DNA from: Candidatus Sulfurimonas marisnigri
GTDB lineage: Bacteria > Campylobacterota > Campylobacteria > Campylobacterales > Sulfurimonadaceae
Direction of reading: 5' to 3'
DNA: 64,000 nucleotides
Assembly: GCF_015265475.1 (NCBI RefSeq)
Contig: NZ_CP054493.1
Location: 1,736,001-1,800,000 of the forward strand
Each line of letters begins with the position of its first letter. The first letter of the stretch is position 1. The position numbers and the translations under genes were made by a program. Positions 52,747 through 63,643 of this stretch are shown piece after piece. The notes beneath the pieces were generated by a model. The model was given only the letters and a program-made list of their open reading frames with translations. It searched no databases and was not told where the DNA came from.

Positions 52747-52774
52747 TTACATGTAGGTTGTTCCCTACATGTAA
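52747..52774 (-). terminator. Hairpin with TTACATGTAGG arms, 3' of acs
   Basis: An 11-bp perfect stem (TTACATGTAGG / CCTACATGTAA) with a 6-nt loop. It lies directly beyond the acs stop codon. On the minus strand it lacks a clear U-run, so termination by itself is uncertain. ACATGTAG also forms the hairpin 3' of actP. Confidence 0.55.
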
Positions 52775-52785
52775 CTAAAAAATAT

Positions 52786-54741
52786 CTATTTATTTACCAT
52801 AGTTGATATTGTTTCAACTATGCTTGGATCTTCAAGTGTTGAAATATCTTGAGTAATCTCTTCGCCTTTAGCAATCGTACGAAGAATTCTTCTCATGATT
52901 TTACCTGAACGAGTTTTAGGTAATCCTGGAGCAAAAACCATATCATCACAAAGAGCAATATTACCAATCTCTTTTTTAATGATGTTATTGATTGCTTTTA
53001 CTTCTTCAACTTCATCAGCTACACCATCATCAGACTTTAGTACGATATATGCAAAGATTCCTTCACCTTTTAATGGATGTGGTTTTCCTACAACTGCAAC
53101 TTCTGCTACATTTGGATGTTTTTTGATAGCAGCTTCAACTTCAGCCGTTCCCATTCTATGTCCAGAAACATTTATAACATCATCAGTACGGCCAGTAATA
53201 GTAATGTAGCCATCTTCATCATAACGTGCACCGTCACCAGTAAAGTAAACTGCTTTACCATCTTTTTGAACATCACCAAAGTATGATTTTACATATCTTT
53301 CTGGATCTCCCCAAACACCACGGATTTGTGAAGGCCAAGGGCGAGTTATACACATGTAACCTGTTTCGCCTGGTTCAGTTATTTCACCAGTTGCCGGGTC
53401 TAAAATCTCAGCCATAATTCCTGGTAATGGCAGTGTTGCACAACCTGCTTTAATAGGAGTAGCACCTGGAAGTGGAGAAACTACATGTCCACCAGTTTCA
53501 GTTTGCCAATAAGTATCAACAATAGCACATTTACTTTGTCCAACATCTTCATAGTACCATTTCCATGCAGGAGGGTCAATTGGCTCACCAACTGTTCCAA
53601 GAACTTTTAAGCTTGATAAATCATACTTAGCTGGCTCATCTTCACCCATCTTATGAAGTACACGGATAGCTGTTGGAGCTGTATAAAATTGATTGATTCT
53701 ATGCTCTTCAACCATTTTCCAAGGACGGCCTGCATCTGGAAATGTAATAACACCTTCAAACATTACAGTTGTAGCACCCATTGCAAGTGGTCCATATACT
53801 ATATAAGTATGACCAGTAATCCAACCAACATCGGCAGTACACCAATAAGTGTCATTCTCTTTTACATCAAATACCCATTCCATAGTCATTTGAGCCCAAA
53901 GAATATACCCTGCACTGTTATGCTGAACACCCTTTGGTTTACCAGTTGAACCTGATGTGTAAAGTAAGAATAAAGGATCTTCTGCGTCCATAACCTCTGG
54001 CTCACACACACCTGATTTATCTTTTATAAGTTCATTATATGAATAATCTCTTCCAGCTACCCAAGTAACATCTTCGTTATTTCTCTCTACAACTAAAACT
54101 TTTTTAACTGGTGAGTTTTCATCGATAGCAGCATCAACAACTGGCTTTAACATGTAAGGTTTAGTTTTTCTATATGCTCCATCAGCAGTAATTACTACTT
54201 TTGCCTCAGCATCTTCAATTCTGTCTTTAAGTGCCTCAGAAGAGAATCCACCAAAAACAATAGAGTGAATTGCACCGATTCTTGCACATGCTAACATAGC
54301 ATAAGCAGCTTCTGGAATCATCGGCATATAGATTACAACTCTATCACCCTTTTTTACGCCAAAATCATTTTTAAGCAGGTTTGCAAACCTATTTACATTG
54401 TAATATAACTCAAGGTAAGTTATGATTTGCTTATCACCTCTGTCGCCTTCAAATATTATAGCCGCTTTATTTTTGCGAGAATCTAAGTGACGGTCAATAC
54501 ATTGAGAAGACACATTTAGTTTTCCACCATCAAACCACTTTACAAATGGAGCATTACTCTCATCCAAAACATTTGTAAATGGTTCAATCCAATCAAGTTT
54601 TTCTTTAGCGTATGAACCCCAAAATCCTTCATAATCTTCTTTTGCAAAATCTTGCAAATCTTGATACTCACACATGTTTTTTATTCTAGCATTTTTGCTA
54701 AACTCTTTATTTGGCTTAAAAATTTGTTTTTCTGACATCAA
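52786..54741 (-). CDS. acs: Acetyl-CoA synthetase
   Basis: 651 residues, the usual Acs length. AMP-binding motif [14 protein letters not shown] (about 263), acetate-pocket WQTETGG (about 413), and the C-terminal [12 protein letters not shown] with the regulatory, acetylatable Lys. It activates acetate to acetyl-CoA via acetyl-AMP in the cytoplasm. The start lies inside the 3' end of the exonuclease gene (26-nt overlap). Linked to actP and a porin, so it serves acetate uptake. Confidence 0.97.
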   Translation of the reverse strand: MMSEKQIFKPNKEFSKNARIKNMCEYQDLQDFAKEDYEGFWGSYAKEKLDWIEPFTNVLDESNAPFVKWFDGGKLNVSSQCIDRHLDSRKNKAAIIFEGDRGDKQIITYLELYYNVNRFANLLKNDFGVKKGDRVVIYMPMIPEAAYAMLACARIGAIHSIVFGGFSSEALKDRIEDAEAKVVITADGAYRKTKPYMLKPVVDAAIDENSPVKKVLVVERNNEDVTWVAGRDYSYNELIKDKSGVCEPEVMDAEDPLFLLYTSGSTGKPKGVQHNSAGYILWAQMTMEWVFDVKENDTYWCTADVGWITGHTYIVYGPLAMGATTVMFEGVITFPDAGRPWKMVEEHRINQFYTAPTAIRVLHKMGEDEPAKYDLSSLKVLGTVGEPIDPPAWKWYYEDVGQSKCAIVDTYWQTETGGHVVSPLPGATPIKAGCATLPLPGIMAEILDPATGEITEPGETGYMCITRPWPSQIRGVWGDPERYVKSYFGDVQKDGKAVYFTGDGARYDEDGYITITGRTDDVINVSGHRMGTAEVEAAIKKHPNVAEVAVVGKPHPLKGEGIFAYIVLKSDDGVADEVEEVKAINNIIKKEIGNIALCDDMVFAPGLPKTRSGKIMRRILRTIAKGEEITQDISTLEDPSIVETISTMVNK

Positions 54742-55360
54742 TCTTTTCCTTTGTTAATTTTAAATAAATCATTGCAGTCATAATGGCGTCATTTACTGCA
54801 TTATGCGCACCCATGTTCGGTAATGAACAATCTTTTAGAATTGTATCAAACCTTAAATCAATATTTCCTTGAGGTATTAAAGCAATTTTTTGCTCAAAAT
54901 ATATCTCAGAAACTTCAATCATCTTATTTGGTAATGTTATTCCAAAGATTGGCTTTACATACTTATTAATCATACTCACATCAAACTCTAAATAGTATCC
55001 TATAAGAGGTCGTGAGCCTATAAACTCTAAAAAATCCCTAACTGCATCTTTACTATTTTTAGCATTTTCTAAATCACATGGTCTGATACCATGAATTTCA
55101 ATACTTTTAGAACTAATAGCTTTAGAATTCTTTACATACACTTCAAATGTTTCTGACGTCAGTATTTTATTATCTTTTATCTTAACTGCACCTATAGACA
55201 AGATTTCGTCTACTTTTGGGTTAAGCCCTGTTGTCTCTGTGTCAAAGACAACATACTCACCACTCTCGTCTTCATCAAAAAGATATGAAAAGCTATCATC
55301 CTTTAATTTTGCTCGGTTTCGCTTTCTCTTGTAGTTATTAAACAGAGAATATAACATCAT
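54716..55360 (-). CDS. DnaQ-like 3'-5' exonuclease (Pol III epsilon family)
   Basis: 214 residues. Exo [17 protein letters not shown], Exo [17 protein letters not shown] and Exo [19 protein letters not shown] give the DEDDh set. The basic N-terminus ([15 protein letters not shown]) is an extension. In this phylum such an exonuclease is often encoded next to a cNMP-CBS-DUF294 protein and acetate genes. It overlaps acs downstream and DUF294 upstream by 4 nt. Whether it is a replication proofreader or a nucleotide-messenger exonuclease cannot be told. Confidence 0.88.
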   Translation of the reverse strand: MMLYSLFNNYKRKRNRAKLKDDSFSYLFDEDESGEYVVFDTETTGLNPKVDEILSIGAVKIKDNKILTSETFEVYVKNSKAISSKSIEIHGIRPCDLENAKNSKDAVRDFLEFIGSRPLIGYYLEFDVSMINKYVKPIFGITLPNKMIEVSEIYFEQKIALIPQGNIDLRFDTILKDCSLPNMGAHNAVNDAIMTAMIYLKLTKEKIDVRKTNF

Positions 55361-57171
55361 CCGACCATGTTTAGATGAAAATGAAAGCTCATAAATTTTT
55401 TGAACTTATTTATAACTTTAAAACTATCTTTGAGTAAATCCATCTGAATTTTTTGCAGATTCTTAGGATTTATATAGTTGCTCTCTTCTAAGTCTTTTGC
55501 TTCTAGCATCGCTTTTAAACGAATAGATGATAATGTATCAAAACTCTCCATCAACTCTGTTGCAAAATTTTTATCAATAATACTTTTATTGTTTAACTCC
55601 TTTATTCTCATAATGGTACTAGTTTCATGTATCTCATATTGAAGAGCCAATGTTCTTATACCGTGAACCAGTGCAAATATACCACCTTTTTTTAAGTCAA
55701 GTTTATTGTTATGACTCTTTTCTAACACGAAACTTGAAAAGAGAGATAAAGGTGTTTCAAAGCTCAAAACAGCTTTTGCCAGATGTGCCAAAACATCATC
55801 ACGAGAGTGAAAACTATGATGAAGGTAATTTGTAAGTTCATCAAGTAAGTCATTATTTCCAGCAACACACTTAGCATCTAAAAATATGCTCAATTGTTGC
55901 AAAGTTTCCTCACTTAAACTAGTAACCCATAAATCTATAAGAGACTTGTAACCACTAACATTTCTTCTCCAAAATTCATTGCTAACCATTACATTACCTA
56001 AACATATTGGAAAACCAAGCTCAAGAAGGCTATGGTTCAACTTTATCATTGGCTCTCGAAAAAGTTCTACATCAACGCCATCTTTTATAATAAGCGCATT
56101 ATCTTGGTCTGTTTTGACGCTCTGCTCTTCCCTTCCCTCTGAACCCATAACTATTAGAGCACATTTATCATGAAGAGTTTTATCCACACACATGTCAAAA
56201 ACTTTTTTATATATCTTAATATTTAGTGTTGATACAAGTTTAGTGATGTAGCGTACTTTTACACCTTGAGAATGTAAAACAATTAAAAGATTTTTTAAAT
56301 CATTTTGAATATTTTTTAGGTCATCTACACTTTGTGCTTTATCTATTTGAACAGCAACTAAATGAGAGTGGTTAGCAAAATAACTCAATAAATCAAGCTG
56401 TTCCAAAACACCTTTTATCTTTCCATCTTCCATAACAACTATTCTTTTTATCTCATTGTGTGTTATTAATAAAAGGGCATTAAATAAAAAGTCATTTATA
56501 TCTATACTAATAACCTTGTTTGAAGCTATTTTACCTATTGGCTGACTAACATCAATGCCGCCAAGTATGACTTTGTCTCTAATATCTGTGTCTGTAGCAA
56601 CATAATAAAAAGAACTATCTTCGACTATAACAACACTTGTTTTTAGCTCTTTCATTTTAAATACTGAATCATATATAGTTGCATTTTTATCTACAATACA
56701 AGCTGTATGTAAAAACATATCTGATACTTTTGAGATCAAGAATGGTGTTAAATCACTCTGTGCATCATAATCTTTTAAGTGTTGATGACGAGTCACAAAG
56801 TTTTGTAAAAAGTAGCCTTGAACTTTTTTATTTTGCATTAAATCAATAAAGTCTTCTTTTTTTATCTCATAACAAACCAAATCTTCATCTACTATAAACT
56901 TACCTTCACATTTATCATATATTAGGGCATCAGCATCAAAACTATCACCGGCACTGTATACGTTATGAAGTTCATCATCTATAAATTCAGCGACTGAACC
57001 TTTAATGATTATATAAAATGCAATTGATGGGAGATTTTTTGAGATTAGAAGTGTGTCTTTAGGGTAATATGCTATGTCAATCTTTTTCATAAGATTGTCT
57101 AAAGTAGTAGAGCTTAACAATTCAAATGGGTGAATAGACTCAATAAGTTTTCTCTGGTCTAAGATACTCAA
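55357..57171 (-). CDS. cNMP-binding / CBS / DUF294 nucleotidyltransferase-like signalling protein
   Basis: 604 residues in four parts: a cyclic-nucleotide-binding-like domain (1-130), two CBS domains (about 150-275), a DUF294 nucleotidyltransferase (about 300-430, IVMGSEGREEQSVKTDQDNA with the metal-binding Asp pair) and a DUF294-C helical domain (450-600). This is a GlnD-like regulatory enzyme. The CBS pair may sense adenylates, making sense beside acs, which consumes ATP. Four-nt overlap with the exonuclease gene and 53 bp downstream of the actP stop. Confidence 0.85.
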   Translation of the reverse strand: MSILDQRKLIESIHPFELLSSTTLDNLMKKIDIAYYPKDTLLISKNLPSIAFYIIIKGSVAEFIDDELHNVYSAGDSFDADALIYDKCEGKFIVDEDLVCYEIKKEDFIDLMQNKKVQGYFLQNFVTRHQHLKDYDAQSDLTPFLISKVSDMFLHTACIVDKNATIYDSVFKMKELKTSVVIVEDSSFYYVATDTDIRDKVILGGIDVSQPIGKIASNKVISIDINDFLFNALLLITHNEIKRIVVMEDGKIKGVLEQLDLLSYFANHSHLVAVQIDKAQSVDDLKNIQNDLKNLLIVLHSQGVKVRYITKLVSTLNIKIYKKVFDMCVDKTLHDKCALIVMGSEGREEQSVKTDQDNALIIKDGVDVELFREPMIKLNHSLLELGFPICLGNVMVSNEFWRRNVSGYKSLIDLWVTSLSEETLQQLSIFLDAKCVAGNNDLLDELTNYLHHSFHSRDDVLAHLAKAVLSFETPLSLFSSFVLEKSHNNKLDLKKGGIFALVHGIRTLALQYEIHETSTIMRIKELNNKSIIDKNFATELMESFDTLSSIRLKAMLEAKDLEESNYINPKNLQKIQMDLLKDSFKVINKFKKFMSFHFHLNMVG

Positions 57172-57187
57172 ATACTCTCCTAATTTT

Positions 57188-57213
57188 CTACATGTAGATA
57201 TATCTACATGTAG
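57188..57213 (-). terminator. Double CTACATGTAG palindrome, 3' of actP
   Basis: Two copies of the palindrome CTACATGTAG separated by ATATAT, so the whole 26 bp is self-complementary. It lies 11 bp beyond the actP stop and just before the DUF294 start. It can form a hairpin on either strand and resembles the element 3' of acs. Confidence 0.5.
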
Positions 57214-57224
57214 AGCTATTATTA

Positions 57225-58889
57225 CTAGTGATCACTAGCGCCTTCGGCACCAATACCAGTTTGACTTCTAATATATTGAGCTTCAAAAGCTTCTCTTTCT
57301 TTCTCTGCGTCATGTGAGCTATCTGTAATCGAGAAGAACCAGATACCAATAAATGCTGCAGTTACAGAGAACAATGCTGGGTATTTATAAGGGAAAATTG
57401 CTTCAGCATTTCCTAAAATTTGTACCCATACAATTGGACCTAATATAACTAACATTACTGCTGTTGCAAGACCAATAGATCCACCAATTACAGCACCACG
57501 TGTAGTTAATTTTTTCCAATACATAGAAAGGAATAAAATTGGGAAGTTAGCAGATGCAGCTATAGCAAAAGCAAGACCAACAACGAATGCGATATTTTGT
57601 TTTTCGAACATAATACCCATAATGATAGCAACAATTCCGAGAATAATAGTAGCTATTTTAGATACTTTCATCTCTTTAATACCATCAACTTTACCCTTCA
57701 TGATAACAGATGCGTATAAGTCATGACTTATTGCAGATGCACCAGCAAGTGTAAGACCAGATACAACAGCTAAAATAGTTGCAAATGCAACAGCTGAAAT
57801 AAAGCCTAGGAAGAAATCACCACCAACAGCATGTGATAAGTGAATCGCAGCCATATTATTTCCACCAAGAATTGGAGAACCACCGCTAATCGCTTGTTTT
57901 GCTAAATCTAAATATTGTGGGTTTTTGAATACCATAACAATTGCACCAAAACCGATGATGAAAGTTAAAATATAGAAATAACCAATAAAACCTGTTGCAT
58001 AGAAAACTGATTTACGAGCTTCTTTAGCATCACTTACTGTAAAAAATCTCATAAGGATATGAGGTAAACCTGCAGTACCAAACATTAGTGCAACTGCTAG
58101 TGATATTGCCGATATTGGATCACTTACAAGACCACCTGGACTCATAACATCAATACCTTTCATCTCAACTGCTTCAGCGAAAAGCGAACCAAAACTAAAG
58201 TCATAATGTGCCATAACAGCGATTGCCATAAATGTTGCACCTGAAAGTAATAAGAATGCTTTTACAATTTGTACCCAAGTAGTTGCAAGCATACCACCAA
58301 AAGTTACATATAAAACCATCAATACACCAACTAAGATAACTGCAACTTCATACTGAAGACCAAAAAGAAGCTGGATAAGTTTACCAGAACCAACCATTTG
58401 AGCTATAAGATAAAGAATAACAGTTGCAATAGAACCAGATGCCGCAAGAGTACGGATTGGACCTTGACGAAGTCTATAAGAAGCAACATCAGCAAAAGTA
58501 TATTTACCTAAGTTTCTTAAAGGCTCTGCAATCATGAAAAGAATAATTGGCCAACCAACTAAAAAACCGATTGAGTAGATAAGACCATCGTAACCTTTAA
58601 GGTAAACAAGACCAGAAATTCCTAAGAATGACGCAGCTGACATGTAGTCACCAGCGATAGCCATACCATTTTGAAAACCTGTTATTCCACCACCAGCAGT
58701 ATAAAAATCTTTTGCAGATTTTGTACGTTTAGCTGCCCAGTAAGTGATACCTAAAGTACCGCCGACAAATAGTAAGAACATTACAATTGCAGACATATTA
58801 AGTGCCTGTTTTTGTATCTCACCCTCTATAGCACCAGATGCAAAAACTGCAATAGTACCTAGTATTAAAAATAAAAAAATTCTACTCAT
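57225..58889 (-). CDS. actP: Cation/acetate symporter ActP
   Basis: 554 residues, about 14 transmembrane segments (sodium:solute symporter family). [20 protein letters not shown] and [20 protein letters not shown] are ActP hallmarks; [18 protein letters not shown] is the family signature. It imports acetate and other short-chain acids. The stop of DUF485 abuts its start, so they are co-translated as in the yjcH-actP pair of E. coli. Confidence 0.96.
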   Translation of the reverse strand: MSRIFLFLILGTIAVFASGAIEGEIQKQALNMSAIVMFLLFVGGTLGITYWAAKRTKSAKDFYTAGGGITGFQNGMAIAGDYMSAASFLGISGLVYLKGYDGLIYSIGFLVGWPIILFMIAEPLRNLGKYTFADVASYRLRQGPIRTLAASGSIATVILYLIAQMVGSGKLIQLLFGLQYEVAVILVGVLMVLYVTFGGMLATTWVQIVKAFLLLSGATFMAIAVMAHYDFSFGSLFAEAVEMKGIDVMSPGGLVSDPISAISLAVALMFGTAGLPHILMRFFTVSDAKEARKSVFYATGFIGYFYILTFIIGFGAIVMVFKNPQYLDLAKQAISGGSPILGGNNMAAIHLSHAVGGDFFLGFISAVAFATILAVVSGLTLAGASAISHDLYASVIMKGKVDGIKEMKVSKIATIILGIVAIIMGIMFEKQNIAFVVGLAFAIAASANFPILFLSMYWKKLTTRGAVIGGSIGLATAVMLVILGPIVWVQILGNAEAIFPYKYPALFSVTAAFIGIWFFSITDSSHDAEKEREAFEAQYIRSQTGIGAEGASDH

Positions 58890-59204
58890 TTAGTTTTCCT
58901 TTATAGAATTTTTGATTTTATTATTTAAATCATCAAATTCGCTATTTGCACGTTTAGTATAAATACCTGTTAGAATAAAAGCAAAAACAATAATAGCCAT
59001 ACCTATTGGAATACCTATAGTTGTTACAGAGTCAGCTGACATAGGAGCTCCAAGAGCAGCTGGGTTAAATGCGATTGTTAATATAAATGTAAAATATACA
59101 ACCAACATTGCAATTGAAAGTTTAATAGCAAAACCAGATCTAGCTTTCACTAGAGTTTGATAATCTGGATTTGCCTTGATTTGTTCAACAAGTTCTTTTT
59201 TCAT
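58890..59204 (-). CDS. DUF485 (YjcH-like) inner-membrane protein
   Basis: 104 residues with two transmembrane segments (about 28-48 and 63-83, IGIPIGMAIIVFAFILTGIY). Small DUF485 proteins precede actP in most acetate operons and are thought to act with the transporter. Located directly upstream of actP and 11 bp after the porin. Confidence 0.93.
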   Translation of the reverse strand: MKKELVEQIKANPDYQTLVKARSGFAIKLSIAMLVVYFTFILTIAFNPAALGAPMSADSVTTIGIPIGMAIIVFAFILTGIYTKRANSEFDDLNNKIKNSIKEN

Positions 59205-59215
59205 TTTTTTTCCTT

Positions 59216-60601
59216 TTAGAAGTTATAGTTAGCTATAAGTCTGTATTCACTCCAACCTGTAGAACCTGAACCACTCTCATGAAAATCTCTCGGGAAATTT
59301 CCTCGAAAACGAAGCTGAAGGTTTTTTACTGTTTGAGGATAATACTGTAAGTCAAAACCAGGTTCCGTAGCTGTTCTTGAAATTCCGTAACCACTGTTTG
59401 CATCCATATCAAAAGATGTGTAATAAGCAGAGAAAGATCCTTTTACACCCAAGTCTTTAAAGTTATAAGTTGCAGCAACTTTAGTAGCTTCAGTACCTGC
59501 TAAAAATTGATGTCTTGTTACCATACCTTGAGTAAATGCTGGCATTCCGCCCCATGGCGTTATAATTGCATTTTTATAACTAGAATCACCTGTATCATTT
59601 TCAGTTGTTTTAGAATATGCTACATATGCAGTGAAAGCTCCAGCTTTTGCACCAACTTTTGCAGCCCAGAAAAGAGAGTCTATCTCACCGTTTCCGCCAA
59701 GAAGAGAATTATCACTTAAAACCTCATCACCTACACTGTTCTCTTTAATAACCTGAACAGAAGCAAACGGTTTTACATTTTCATTTAATGCACAGTTCCA
59801 TTTAAAGTCAACTTGCCCGTAAACTGCATTTAAGATGTCATGTGCGTAATAGTCCCAAAGTTGTACTTTTAGGTTTTCAATACCTTTATATGTTACACCA
59901 ACTAAAGATACACCATCAGTTGATTTACCTGTTGCGTATTCTCCCATATTAACAAATCTTCCAACTTGTTCATCCGGATCAACTACAGAGTAACCAGATG
60001 TTACAGAAAGAATTTGATTGGCTGCATTTGCACTTGTGTAAACATTACCAAAAGTACCCTGAGCAAACTTTGTCAAGTGTCCTGCCACTATAGTAGTGTC
60101 TTTAATATCACTGTTTGTTAAAACATAAGCTTCAACTAGGTTAGGAAGCATTCTGGCATCATCAGTTCCTATTAGTGGAGAATTGAACTTTTGGCGACCA
60201 CCTTTAAAAGTTGTATTTCCGCGCTTATACTGAACATAAGCCTCACCTAGTATATTGTAACCTTCATCGTTTGGTCCAAACAAAGTTGAATCAGTTTCTG
60301 TCGGCTCAGCGCCATCATTATAATCCAACCACTTAAGTCTGTTGGTTGTGTACAAAGCCGTACCTAAACTCAAACCACTAAGTTCAGCTGTCTCAAACTT
60401 TAAATTACCACCCACTGCATGTGCATTTCTATGAGTGTCATTACCAGCTGTCCCTTGATATTCTCTATCAATATAGAACATTCTTACTTGACCGCTTGTC
60501 TTACCTTCACTAAACATAGTACTTAAGTCTTCAGCTGCTTGCACGTTAACTGAACAAATAAGTCCTGCTGTAATAGCACTAAAAAGTAACTGTTTTTTCA
60601 T
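59216..60601 (-). CDS. OprD-like outer-membrane porin
   Basis: 461 residues with signal peptide (1-22, ending VQA). The N-terminal FSEGKTSGQVRMFYIDREYQ and GGRQKFNSPLIGTDDARMLPNLVEA are characteristic of OprD-family porins, and the C-terminus ends ...YRLIANYNF with the terminal Phe of beta-barrel proteins. Being 5' of DUF485-actP, it likely serves as the outer-membrane entry for acetate or related acids. Confidence 0.92.
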   Translation of the reverse strand: MKKQLLFSAITAGLICSVNVQAAEDLSTMFSEGKTSGQVRMFYIDREYQGTAGNDTHRNAHAVGGNLKFETAELSGLSLGTALYTTNRLKWLDYNDGAEPTETDSTLFGPNDEGYNILGEAYVQYKRGNTTFKGGRQKFNSPLIGTDDARMLPNLVEAYVLTNSDIKDTTIVAGHLTKFAQGTFGNVYTSANAANQILSVTSGYSVVDPDEQVGRFVNMGEYATGKSTDGVSLVGVTYKGIENLKVQLWDYYAHDILNAVYGQVDFKWNCALNENVKPFASVQVIKENSVGDEVLSDNSLLGGNGEIDSLFWAAKVGAKAGAFTAYVAYSKTTENDTGDSSYKNAIITPWGGMPAFTQGMVTRHQFLAGTEATKVAATYNFKDLGVKGSFSAYYTSFDMDANSGYGISRTATEPGFDLQYYPQTVKNLQLRFRGNFPRDFHESGSGSTGWSEYRLIANYNF

Positions 60602-60769
60602 ATATTTTCCTTCTCTGCATTTTTAAACATTACAATCTTAAGATAAGAGAATAGCATGAGTGTAGCAATACTAAAGAATTATGATTAAAGTTTAATATTT
60701 GTAAATAGTGTGTAGATTTGTAGCATATAAAGGTCTATATTTAATAAACCTTATATAAGATATTTTTAT

Positions 60770-62884
60770 TTATGTTTTAAATAGTTCTAGCTTACCACTA
60801 AGCTCCTCAGTCATACTGTATAAATGTTCAGCTGCACTAGCAATTTCTTCTACACTTCTTGCATTTACGGTTGATAATGAGTTTATTTCATTAATACTGT
60901 TTTCAATATTTTTAATTTTTTCGCCTGTACGCTCAAAGTCTTTAACGGTCTTATCACTTGCACTTGTTGCATTATTAACAATAGTTGCGGTTTCATTTAT
61001 TTTTTTCTCTACTTCTATTGATGTACATGCCAATGCATCCATATCTTTTGAATTACTGCCCATTTGATCACTTGCAGATGCAGTAGATTGAACTATTACA
61101 TTTATTGTTGCATTTATTTCCAAGAGACTCTTTTGTGTTCTCTCTGCTAGTTTTCTAACCTCATCAGCAACAACAGCAAACCCTCTTCCATGTTCTCCTG
61201 CGCGAGCTGCTTCTATCGCTGCATTTAGTGCTAGTAAGTTTGTTTGGTCTGCAATATCGGCAATTACTGTTAAGATACCTTTTACTTGTTCAGTGTCTTT
61301 TGACAATGCTTCTATGCTAGAGGCAAGTTCTGTTTCGTTTTGTGCACTTGATTGTACTTTTTTCGTAAGTTCCACAATTTCATCTCTAACACTGTTTAGT
61401 ATATTATTAGCTTCTATTATTTCATCTTTACTTGCTCGTGCATCTTTTATTGAGTCCATTATCTCTTGCATTATTAAATGAGTTTTTTCTGTAGTTTCAT
61501 TAACTATCAATACAGATTTCTCAACATTTTTCCCAACGTCCAAAGAGGTAACAGAAAGTTCGTGAGAAATAGAAGAGTTATCAATACTAGTGACTTTAGC
61601 TCCATCGATACTAGCATGTACTTTTTCTATAAACCTGTTCATCGAGTGTGCAATATCCTGAATTTCATCATTACTATTTACAACTGCTTTTTTTGTAAGG
61701 TCGCACTCTTCAAGTTTTACTAAAATTTTTAAAATATCTTTTATTGGCAATATAATAATTTTATTTGCCACCAAAACAACCATAAGTCCAACTAAAAATG
61801 CCAATATAATTGTAGTGACGATTATGTCAGTAACAGAGGAAGCTATTTCACTATCTGCGTCTTTGCGCATTTGTAAGATTTTATCTTCAATGTTATCTAC
61901 ATATTCTCCTGTTCCGATTATCCATCCCCATGGCTTAAACATTTCAATATATGATATCTTGGGTTGCGGTTTATCATACCCCGGTTTTTCCCAGTGGTAT
62001 TTAACAATTCCAGAACCTTTATCTTTTGCGATTTTAGCCATCTCATTAAAAAGATAAACCCCTTTTGGATCCTTAACTGCTGACAACTCTTTTCCATTGA
62101 GAGAAGGTTTTATAGGATGCATAATCATTTTTGGATCTGCATTATTTATCCAAAAATATCCACTCTCTCCAAATCTTATTTCAGATACTGTTTTTAGTGC
62201 TTCTTCTTGCATCTTTGTGGTAACATCAGAAACATATGCACCTGTTCCTATTACCCAGTTAAATGGCTTAAATAGTTTCACATAAGAGATTTTTGGCTGT
62301 GGTGTGTCAAAGCCCGGTTTAGCCCAGCTGTATTCAACAACGCCTGCACCTTTTGATTGTGCTATTTTTGTCATTTCGCTAAATATGTGAACACCATTTG
62401 GATCTTTAAAGTTAGAGAGGTCCTGACCATCTAAGCTTGGCTTTATTGGATGCATAACCATATTTTGATTTGTATCGTTAATCCAGAAATAGCCATCTTT
62501 ACCATAAGTAGCACAAGATAAAAGATTTTTTATGTGATTTTGAAGCTGAAGTTTAGACAATCTATTGTTGTTACTTTCATACTCATTTTTTATAATTTTA
62601 AATATAAAATCAGTTTGTATCTCCAAATCATTAATAAGCTCTTTTTTTACTTTTTCGCTAGATGTTCTTTTATAAAAAGACTCTACTGATTTTATAGCTA
62701 CTGAGACATAGTTTTTAAGCTCTATCTCTTTGTTTGTATACGCTTCTTGTGTATACTTTTTTATATTTTCTTCAGTCAATGCATTTATACTATAAATTGA
62801 CTGCAACACAATTGATGTTGAAACTATGAAGACAGTTGATATAATAATATACAACATTTTCGTTTTTATTGAAACCCTAACCAT
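60770..62884 (-). CDS. Methyl-accepting chemotaxis protein with tandem Cache domains
   Basis: I start at 62884 ([11 protein letters not shown]) with AAGAGG eight bp upstream; the frame is open to 62917. A transmembrane helix (about 10-30) precedes two tandem sCache_2 domains of nearly the same sequence ([20 protein letters not shown] and [20 protein letters not shown]). A second TM (about 355-380), HAMP-like and signalling regions follow, with the tip [20 protein letters not shown]. It detects small organic acids in related systems; location suggests acetate or another carboxylate. The domain duplication is in-protein. Confidence 0.93.
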   Translation of the reverse strand: MVRVSIKTKMLYIIISTVFIVSTSIVLQSIYSINALTEENIKKYTQEAYTNKEIELKNYVSVAIKSVESFYKRTSSEKVKKELINDLEIQTDFIFKIIKNEYESNNNRLSKLQLQNHIKNLLSCATYGKDGYFWINDTNQNMVMHPIKPSLDGQDLSNFKDPNGVHIFSEMTKIAQSKGAGVVEYSWAKPGFDTPQPKISYVKLFKPFNWVIGTGAYVSDVTTKMQEEALKTVSEIRFGESGYFWINNADPKMIMHPIKPSLNGKELSAVKDPKGVYLFNEMAKIAKDKGSGIVKYHWEKPGYDKPQPKISYIEMFKPWGWIIGTGEYVDNIEDKILQMRKDADSEIASSVTDIIVTTIILAFLVGLMVVLVANKIIILPIKDILKILVKLEECDLTKKAVVNSNDEIQDIAHSMNRFIEKVHASIDGAKVTSIDNSSISHELSVTSLDVGKNVEKSVLIVNETTEKTHLIMQEIMDSIKDARASKDEIIEANNILNSVRDEIVELTKKVQSSAQNETELASSIEALSKDTEQVKGILTVIADIADQTNLLALNAAIEAARAGEHGRGFAVVADEVRKLAERTQKSLLEINATINVIVQSTASASDQMGSNSKDMDALACTSIEVEKKINETATIVNNATSASDKTVKDFERTGEKIKNIENSINEINSLSTVNARSVEEIASAAEHLYSMTEELSGKLELFKT

Positions 62885-62986
62885 TAGTAAAACCTCTTTA
62901 ATAACAAATATAAACAAAATTATACTTTGCTATAATAGCACGAAAGTAGCACTTAAGGTTAAATTGTAAAACTTATAAATATTATA

Positions 62987-63643
62987 TTAAGGCTTCTCTA
63001 TCATATACCCCATGCCGCGAACATTTAATATAACCTCTTCTTTTAAAAACTTCTTCAGCCTGTTTATTTCAGCTCTTATGGTAGCATTATCTACTATTTG
63101 CTCATCCCACACATATATCTGAAACTGTTCAAAATCAACTACCATCCCTCTGTTTCTTGATAAAAGATCAATTATTTGGGATTGCCTTTTACTTAAAGTT
63201 TGATACTCTCCATTAAAAAGAAGTGTGCTGTGCTCTTGGTCATAGCTATAATTTTTTGAGAGTCTTAGGTGAACTCTTGGAATATCATTGGAGAGCTTAA
63301 CCCTGTCTACTCTTAATGACAACTCTTTTAAATGAAACGGCTTTTTCAAGTAATCATAACAACCCAAATCATAAGCGCGGGATATATCCTCAATATCCAC
63401 CAAAGCACTAATGTATATTGTCTGTACATGTATTTTAAGCGCATGAATATTTTCTAAAAAACTAAGTCCATCCATTCCTGGAACATTGATATCTAAAATC
63501 AATAAATCATAAGAGTTCTTTTTTATGTTCTCATATGCTTCCAGCCCATCAAAATATGTCTCTACCAGGTGTCCCTGTGACTCTAGATACTCACATATAG
63601 ATTCATTGAGCATCACCTCATCTTCTAGTAAAAGTATCTTCAT
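62987..63643 (-). CDS. OmpR-family response regulator
   Basis: 218 residues. Receiver: LLLEDE, phospho-Asp in LLILDINVPGMDG (about residue 51), TIYISALVD, YDYLKKPFH. Winged helix (about 140-218): TLSKRQSQIIDLLSRNRGMV ... VRGMGYMIEKP. Its start overlaps the end of the kinase gene by one base, so they form a two-component pair. It sits upstream of the chemoreceptor on the same strand with a 70-bp gap to it. Confidence 0.93.
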   Translation of the reverse strand: MKILLLEDEVMLNESICEYLESQGHLVETYFDGLEAYENIKKNSYDLLILDINVPGMDGLSFLENIHALKIHVQTIYISALVDIEDISRAYDLGCYDYLKKPFHLKELSLRVDRVKLSNDIPRVHLRLSKNYSYDQEHSTLLFNGEYQTLSKRQSQIIDLLSRNRGMVVDFEQFQIYVWDEQIVDNATIRAEINRLKKFLKEEVILNVRGMGYMIEKP

